Assembly (NCBI GenBank): GCA_038065915.1
Contig: JBBTPZ010000017.1
Coordinates: forward strand, 1-22,129
Source of the DNA: VMGX01 sp038065915
GTDB taxonomy: Bacteria; Patescibacteriota; Minisyncoccia; Phycocordibacterales; 21-14-all-36-13
DNA length: 22,129 bases
Direction of reading: 5' to 3'
In this document: in pieces, positions 19,060-22,129 of the stretch
Layout: the number at the start of each line of letters is the position of its first letter
How positions within the stretch are numbered: the stretch's first letter is position 1
Program-made: the position numbers and the translations under genes
Notes under the pieces: generated by a model
What the model saw: the letters and a program-made list of their open reading frames with translations, nothing else
Databases searched by the model: none
Told to the model about the DNA's origin: nothing

Positions 19060-19728
19060 CTACGCTCGTTTATTTTCGGGAAAAACCTCCCCTTTATAAA
19101 TCCAAACCTTTATTCCTATAGCACCGTAAGGCAATTTCGCAGAACCTTTTGCAAAATCTATATCTGCTCTGAATGTTTGTAGTGGTATTCTGCCTTTCTT
19201 TATTTCCTCCTTTCTTGCCATTTCAGAACCCCCTAACCTACCCGAAAGTTTTATTCTCACACCGAGAACATCTCTATTTGCCATAACTTTTTCAATGGTT
19301 TGTTTTAAAACTTGTCTGAAGGGTAATCTTTTTTCCAATCCTTCTCTTGCCATTTGTAAAACAATACTTGCGTCTGATTCTGGTGATTTTATTTCATCAA
19401 TGTCTATTTTAATTTCTCCGGCAGTCATAAGATTATTTTTCTTTACAAATTTATCAATCTGGTTTTTTAATTTTACTGCTCCATCTCCACTTCTACCAAT
19501 AATAACTCCGGGGCGAGATGTCTTTATTATTATTTTTAAATATTTTTGATTTCTTTCTGTTTCTATTGAACTGACATAATTATTCCTTAATATTTTTTCC
19601 AAATATTCACGAATAAGCACATCGGACTTGAGCATTTCACTATAATTGCTTTTAATACCAAACCATCTGGATTTCCATCCTCTTATTATTCCTAATCTAT
19701 GAATATATGGGTGAACTATGTGGGTCAT
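19060..19728 (-). CDS. rpsC: 30S ribosomal protein S3
   Basis: Part of the mRNA entry tunnel with helicase activity. 222 residues. The start MTHIVHPYIHRLGIIRGWKSRW is typical (GxRLGIxxxWxSxWF), and the KH type II domain carries GRSG at about 78-81. The C-terminal domain has VLGVRIKLSGRLGGSEMARKE and ends YGAIGIKVWIYKGEVFPE. Normal bacterial length. It lies 36 bases after rplV; that gap holds a short X-type tail (ATTTTGAGATTTAAATTTT on the coding strand). Confidence 0.96.
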   Translation of the reverse strand: MTHIVHPYIHRLGIIRGWKSRWFGIKSNYSEMLKSDVLIREYLEKILRNNYVSSIETERNQKYLKIIIKTSRPGVIIGRSGDGAVKLKNQIDKFVKKNNLMTAGEIKIDIDEIKSPESDASIVLQMAREGLEKRLPFRQVLKQTIEKVMANRDVLGVRIKLSGRLGGSEMARKEEIKKGRIPLQTFRADIDFAKGSAKLPYGAIGIKVWIYKGEVFPENKRA

Positions 19729-19764
19729 ATAAAAAATTTAAAATTTAAATCTCAAAATGTAAAA

Positions 19765-20226
19765 TTATTTCTTTTTTAATACCTTCTCTTTTTTAACAAC
19801 CTTTGTTGGTTTTTTCTCAATCTTCGCTGGTAAATCTTTTATAATTTCATCCTCTTTTTTTCGCTTTGTTGTTTTCTTGCTTTCTTGCTTTTTTGTATCT
19901 TGCCTATCCCCAAGTTCTAAAGTTACATGACTTGTTCTTTTGTTTATTCTGAAAGCTCTGCCCTTGCTCATCGGCATCATTCTTTTTAGTGTCACACCTT
20001 CATCAACTCTTATTTCTTTAATAAACAAATTTTCTCTTGTCTTTCCAGAATTCGCTTCGGCGTTTGATACAGCTGACTTAATAAGTTTTTCTATTGTCCC
20101 AGAGGCCCTCTTTGGAATGAATCTTAATTCAGCTAGTGCTCTTTCAACGCTTTTACCTCTAATAGAGTTAATTACCAAACGAACCTTTCTTGGCGATTGT
20201 CTGTATTGTTTTAATATAGCCTTCAT
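19765..20226 (-). CDS. rplV: 50S ribosomal protein L22
   Basis: Lines the exit tunnel, where its beta-hairpin loop forms the constriction. The core is residues 1-110: YRQSPRKVRLVINSIRGK at the start, then the hairpin VDEGVTLKRMMPMSKGRAFRINKRTSHVTLEL. A lysine-rich tail of about 40 residues (KKQESKKTTKRKKEDE... to KKEKVLKKK) makes it 153 residues, longer than the usual 110-120. The start is ATG 20226. An X-family element fills the gap to rpsS. Confidence 0.95.
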   Translation of the reverse strand: MKAILKQYRQSPRKVRLVINSIRGKSVERALAELRFIPKRASGTIEKLIKSAVSNAEANSGKTRENLFIKEIRVDEGVTLKRMMPMSKGRAFRINKRTSHVTLELGDRQDTKKQESKKTTKRKKEDEIIKDLPAKIEKKPTKVVKKEKVLKKK

Positions 20227-20284
20227 TGTAATTTATTACTTTATCTTGTTTTATATTTCTTATATTTTTAATCGACTGTTTAAT

Positions 20285-20432
20285 TAAAAATGTAAATCTC
20301 AAAATGTAAAATGATAATGTAAAATTTAAAAATCATTGAGCAAATTTTCTTTCAGAAAATTTGCAATAAATTGATTGTTCGCCTTCGGCGAACTCCACAA
20401 CTTTGCATTTTGATTTTTCAACTTTACATTTC
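20285..20432 (-). repeat. X-family intergenic element, copy 2 (rpsS-rplV)
   Basis: On the minus strand, in order: AAAGTTGAAAAATCAAAATG, GCAAAGTTGTGGAGTTCGCC, a GTTCGCC-GAA-GGCGAAC hairpin, an AAATTTTCT-GAA-AGAAAATTT hairpin, then ATTTTGAGATTTACATTTTT. This is the same order and orientation as in the infC-rpmI gap at 6009-6168, with most bases unchanged. Confidence 0.75.
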
Positions 20433-20437
20433 TGCTA

Positions 20438-20779
20438 TTACTTCTTACCTTCTACGGTTGATTTTGCCGCTTTTGCCGCTGTTATTTCAGCCTCTTTCTT
20501 CTTTAGTTCTATCTCCTTCTGCATCTTACCTCCGTGTCTTACGAATTTCTTTGTGGGAGAAAACTCGCCCAATCTGTGTCCAACCATGTCTTCGGAAACA
20601 AAAACATCTATATGGGTTTTCCCGTTATAAACACCAAATGTGAAACCAACCATTTCTGGAGAAATTTGACTTCTTCTAACCCATGTCTTAATAACCCCAA
20701 CGTTTTCGGGTTTTTTACCAACAACTTTTTTAAGAAGTCGTTCGTCTACATATGGACCTTTTTTAACTGAACGTGACAT
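20438..20779 (-). CDS. rpsS: 30S ribosomal protein S19
   Basis: A head protein near the A-site finger. MSRSVKKGPYVDERLLKKV (family MxRSxKKGPFVDxHLLKKV), TWVRRSQISPEMVGFTFGVYNGK and VGHRLGEFSPTKKFVRHGGK are intact. 113 residues, including a charged Lys/Ala-rich tail (KKKEAEITAAKAAKSTVEGKK) beyond the usual about 92. The start is ATG 20779; the longer open frame to 20830 comes from an ATCTGCG repeat. It is the first gene of its transcription unit because of the promoter at 20915-20942. It is normally the direct neighbour of rplB, which here lies 1.28 kb away. Confidence 0.96.
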   Translation of the reverse strand: MSRSVKKGPYVDERLLKKVVGKKPENVGVIKTWVRRSQISPEMVGFTFGVYNGKTHIDVFVSEDMVGHRLGEFSPTKKFVRHGGKMQKEIELKKKEAEITAAKAAKSTVEGKK

Positions 20780-20801
20780 ATTTTTTATTTCATAAAAACG
20801 C

Positions 20802-20872
20802 AGATCCACGCAGATTGTACCCCATACCATAGCTACGCTAACTACGGGGCAAGCGCGGATTTACGCAGATAC
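20802..20872. repeat. ATCTGCG repeat interrupted by an S-like hairpin
   Basis: On the minus strand ATCTGCGTAAATCCGCG and AATCTGCGTGGATCTGCG flank a roughly 37-base palindrome (CCCCGTAGTTAGCG...CTATGGTATGGGG). It lies just upstream of rpsS, within its transcript leader. Confidence 0.6.
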
Positions 20873-20914
20873 AAGAAAAAGCAACTAAAAGAGCTCGTGT
20901 GAGCTCGTTGAAAA

Positions 20915-20942
20915 ATAATAGCAAAATAAGGGTTAATGTCAA
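20915..20942 (-). promoter_or_regulatory. Promoter for rpsS and the genes below it
   Basis: On the minus strand a perfect -35 TTGACA (20937-20942) is followed after 16 bases by TATTAT (20915-20920). The leader to rpsS is about 130 nucleotides and contains GAGCTC-ACAC-GAGCTC, which can fold. This would restart transcription of the ribosomal run after the inserted block. Confidence 0.6.
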
Positions 20943-20992
20943 CATTTTTCAAGAAAACGATGAAACAACAAAACAATAAAGCAACGAAGCAA

Positions 20993-21036
20993 AAAAACAA
21001 AGGCCTCGCCTTTGCAAAGGCGAGGCCTTTGTTTTT
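20993..21036. terminator. Bidirectional terminator, perfect 22-bp palindrome
   Basis: The arms are fully complementary, GC-rich in the middle (AAAGGCCTCGCCTTTG), with A-run/T-run edges. It blocks plus-strand entry into the 21249 gene and would stop any minus-strand transcript coming from rplB. Confidence 0.8.
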
Positions 21037-21100
21037 AATTTTTAATAATCCAAAATTATTTCACAAAACAAATTTTTTCAAAAAATTTTTTGTTTATAGG

Positions 21101-21142
21101 TTTACCACACTTTTTAAGCGGTCGCTTAAAAAGTGTGGTAAA
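21101..21142. promoter_or_regulatory. Perfect 20-bp inverted repeat upstream of the 21249 gene
   Basis: TTTACCACACTTTTTAAGCG pairs exactly with its complement across GT. It is 31 bases upstream of the -35 box. Without a clean U-run on the gene side it may be an operator or a second insulator; its length is more typical of a hairpin terminator. Confidence 0.5.
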
Positions 21143-21172
21143 TAGAAATTTAAAAATGTTAAAAATAAATAC

Positions 21173-21201
21173 TTGACATAATTATTAAATGAGCATATAA
21201 T
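21173..21201 (+). promoter_or_regulatory. Perfect consensus sigma-70 promoter
   Basis: TTGACA (21173-21178), exactly 17 bases, then TATAAT (21196-21201). It is the only perfect match in the window. The predicted leader is about 40 nucleotides. Confidence 0.85.
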
Positions 21202-21248
21202 AACATCAGATTTTGAAAACATTTTAAACAACATATTTGAGGTTAAAA

Positions 21249-21773
21249 ATGGGTACTTTAAAAAATATTCAAACCAGATTTGCTTTTTGGTTATACAAAA
21301 ATCTTTCTATTTGTACGATTTGGATGATTGTTTTTTTGTTTCTGACAGGTATTTTCTTTATTTTCACATGCATCCCAAATATGGAAATAAAACAAAATGT
21401 AGGATTTATTTATGTTCTTCCTTTTGTTTTTGTTATAGTTGTGTCTGTTCTTATATTATACGTTTGGACCGCACACCAAGAAGAAAATTACTTAATCGCA
21501 ATCGACGGGGCAGAAAAACTTCGTGAAAGAATTTGTCATGAAGGAAAAATGACAGGTGAAATTTCTGCCAAGTTGTCTATTTTGGTTGCGGGAACATTAA
21601 GTAAAAAAGACCCCAAGGATTTAAACGCTTGGATAAATAATTTCCAAGTATGGGAGAAATACCAGAGAGATTTGATTCACAAAAAGTACTTATTGGTGAC
21701 ACTCCCAAATGAAATCTCAGAGGTAGAGAAAAATGTAAAAATTCTCTGGGATGGTTTGATGTGTAAGTTTTGA
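21249..21773 (+). CDS. Hypothetical two-helix membrane protein, 174 aa
   Basis: I do not recognise this protein. Residues about 22-44 (ICTIWMIVFLFLTGIFFIFT) and 55-78 (GFIYVLPFVFVIVVSVLILY) are transmembrane helices. The remaining about 95 residues are soluble and charged, with an amphipathic helix (EKLRERICHEGKMTGEI), KKDPKDLNAWINNFQVWEKY and a C-terminal helix. Both helices and the basic start suggest the tail is cytoplasmic. GAGG lies a few bases before ATG 21249; a TTG at 21237 is in frame but less likely. It stands on the strand opposite to its ribosomal neighbours, between rplB and rpsS, with its own perfect promoter and two terminators. The coding potential is clear, but its function is unknown. 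Confidence 0.8.
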   Translation: MGTLKNIQTRFAFWLYKNLSICTIWMIVFLFLTGIFFIFTCIPNMEIKQNVGFIYVLPFVFVIVVSVLILYVWTAHQEENYLIAIDGAEKLRERICHEGKMTGEISAKLSILVAGTLSKKDPKDLNAWINNFQVWEKYQRDLIHKKYLLVTLPNEISEVEKNVKILWDGLMCKF

Positions 21774-21785
21774 AAAACATTTCGC

Positions 21786-21806
21786 AGGCCGAATTAAATT
21801 CGGCCT
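21786..21806 (+). terminator. First terminator of the 21249 gene
   Basis: AGGCCGAATT/AATTCGGCCT followed by TTTATTTTTT, 13 bases after the stop codon. Confidence 0.85.
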
Positions 21807-21831
21807 TTTATTTTTTAGTAACCGAGTTACT

Positions 21832-21870
21832 AAAAACCCACTTGGACACTCAGTGTCCAAGTGGGTTTTT
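21832..21870. terminator. Second, bidirectional terminator
   Basis: A perfect 19-base stem (AAAAACCCACTTGGACACT and its complement) around one base, with A-run/T-run edges. On the minus strand it would end the rplB transcript. A small TAGTAAC/GTTACTA hairpin precedes it. Confidence 0.85.
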
Positions 21871-21899
21871 TATTTTCCACATTTTTTTCTCAGAGACAT

Positions 21900-21926
21900 A
21901 ACTACGGAGGCGTTGCCTCCGTAGTT
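21900..21926. repeat. Perfect hairpin related to the S family
   Basis: AACTACGGAGGC pairs with GCCTCCGTAGTT across GTT. The ACTACGG end recalls the arms of the S and A elements. It lies downstream of rplB on its transcript. Confidence 0.55.
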
Positions 21927-21951
21927 AAAAACGGCAGGCAAGCGTGTTCTC

Positions 21952-22058
21952 TCATCTGCGTACATCTGCGGTTTTTTATCTGCGTTTACCCTGTGGAATA
22001 TTTTGGTTTATCAAAATAAAATTCTAAAGAATTTTTATTCCACGGGGTGAATCTGCGT
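21952..22058. repeat. ATCTGCG repeat split by a T-family element
   Basis: ATCTGCGTACATCTGCGG and ATCTGCGTT lie left of the T element, and AATCTGCGT lies right of it, ending at the rplB stop codon. The intact version after ftsH (1130-1174) lacks the inserted part. Confidence 0.65.
21988..22048. mobile_element. T-family palindromic element, copy 2
   Basis: ACCCTGTGGAATA and TATTCCACGGGGT are inverted ends (one G-U-type mismatch), with TTTTG...CAAAA inside. The inner 50 bases match 15316-15370 closely. It sits precisely inside an ATCTGCG repeat, which argues for insertion. Confidence 0.65.
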
Positions 22059-22129
22059 CTACTTCTTCTTCCCAACTTTTCTTCTTTGAATAATTAGTTT
22101 ATTTGAATATTTTTTAGCTCTGCGGGTTT
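22059..22129 (-). CDS. rplB: 50S ribosomal protein L2, C-terminal fragment
   Basis: Only the last 22 residues are in the window: TRRAKKYSNKLIIQRRK followed by VGKKK and TAG. This matches the L2 C-terminus (TRKxxKxSxKxIIRRRK), which contacts the peptidyl transferase region of 23S rRNA. The gene continues beyond the right edge. Its position upstream of rpsS on the same strand fits the S10 operon order. Confidence 0.85.
   Translation of the reverse strand, partial: TRRAKKYSNKLIIQRRKVGKKK

Noticed and set aside
20936..21145. Small plus-strand ORF covering the palindromes
   Set aside because: It is low-complexity lysine/asparagine/phenylalanine sequence made of terminator and AT-rich DNA, with no ribosome binding site.

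Overview
The window looks like a chromosomal segment of a small-genome, AT-rich bacterium of the Candidate Phyla Radiation (Patescibacteria), most likely Parcubacteria-like. The reasons are a spc-type ribosomal operon that passes directly from rpsE to rplO with no L30 gene, lysine-rich tailed ribosomal proteins, an NYN (LabA-like) protein next to a beta-CASP metallo-hydrolase and a DUF2238-like membrane protein, and almost no Shine-Dalgarno sequences. The genetic code is the standard bacterial one: rplO ends normally at UGA.

Layout. Positions 1-1176 hold a truncated tRNA-Ile(UAU) and a frame-disrupted NYN nuclease-like gene between two copies of a 32-bp repeat. Positions 1177-5330 hold ftsH, two genes of unknown function and the trans-translation pair smpB plus tmRNA. 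Positions 5370-6894 are the infC-rpmI-rplT translation operon with its own promoter and terminator. Positions 6898-9979 (minus strand) carry a beta-CASP metallo-hydrolase, a small membrane protein, a structured RNA candidate (6S-like) and ndk. Positions 10156-20779 (minus strand) are map, adk, secY and the ribosomal run rplO-rpsE-rplR-rplF-rpsH-rpsN-rplE-rplX-rplN-rpsQ-rpmC-rplP-rpsC-rplV-rpsS. The window ends in the C-terminus of rplB (22059-22129).

The conserved genes are ordinary; what lies between them is not. The normally tight rplB-rpsS junction is split by a 1.28-kb block holding an insulated, oppositely oriented gene for a two-helix membrane protein, with a perfect consensus promoter and long palindromic terminators. 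A new minus-strand promoter sits before rpsS. Almost every intergenic gap, including gaps inside the ribosomal operon, is filled by short palindromic elements of at least six families. Several are inserted into one another. One family sits exactly on start codons and is flanked on both sides by TTCAT, which reads ATGAA on the coding strand, so it looks like a target duplication of the start codon itself. Several promoters place TATAAT six bases before the ATG, implying leaderless mRNAs; one such promoter lies just outside one of these elements.

Functionally the region combines translation (ribosomal proteins, IF3, tmRNA/SmpB, methionine aminopeptidase), protein export and quality control (SecY, FtsH) and nucleotide balance (Adk, Ndk). 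All calls are from reading the sequence only; no database search was possible.
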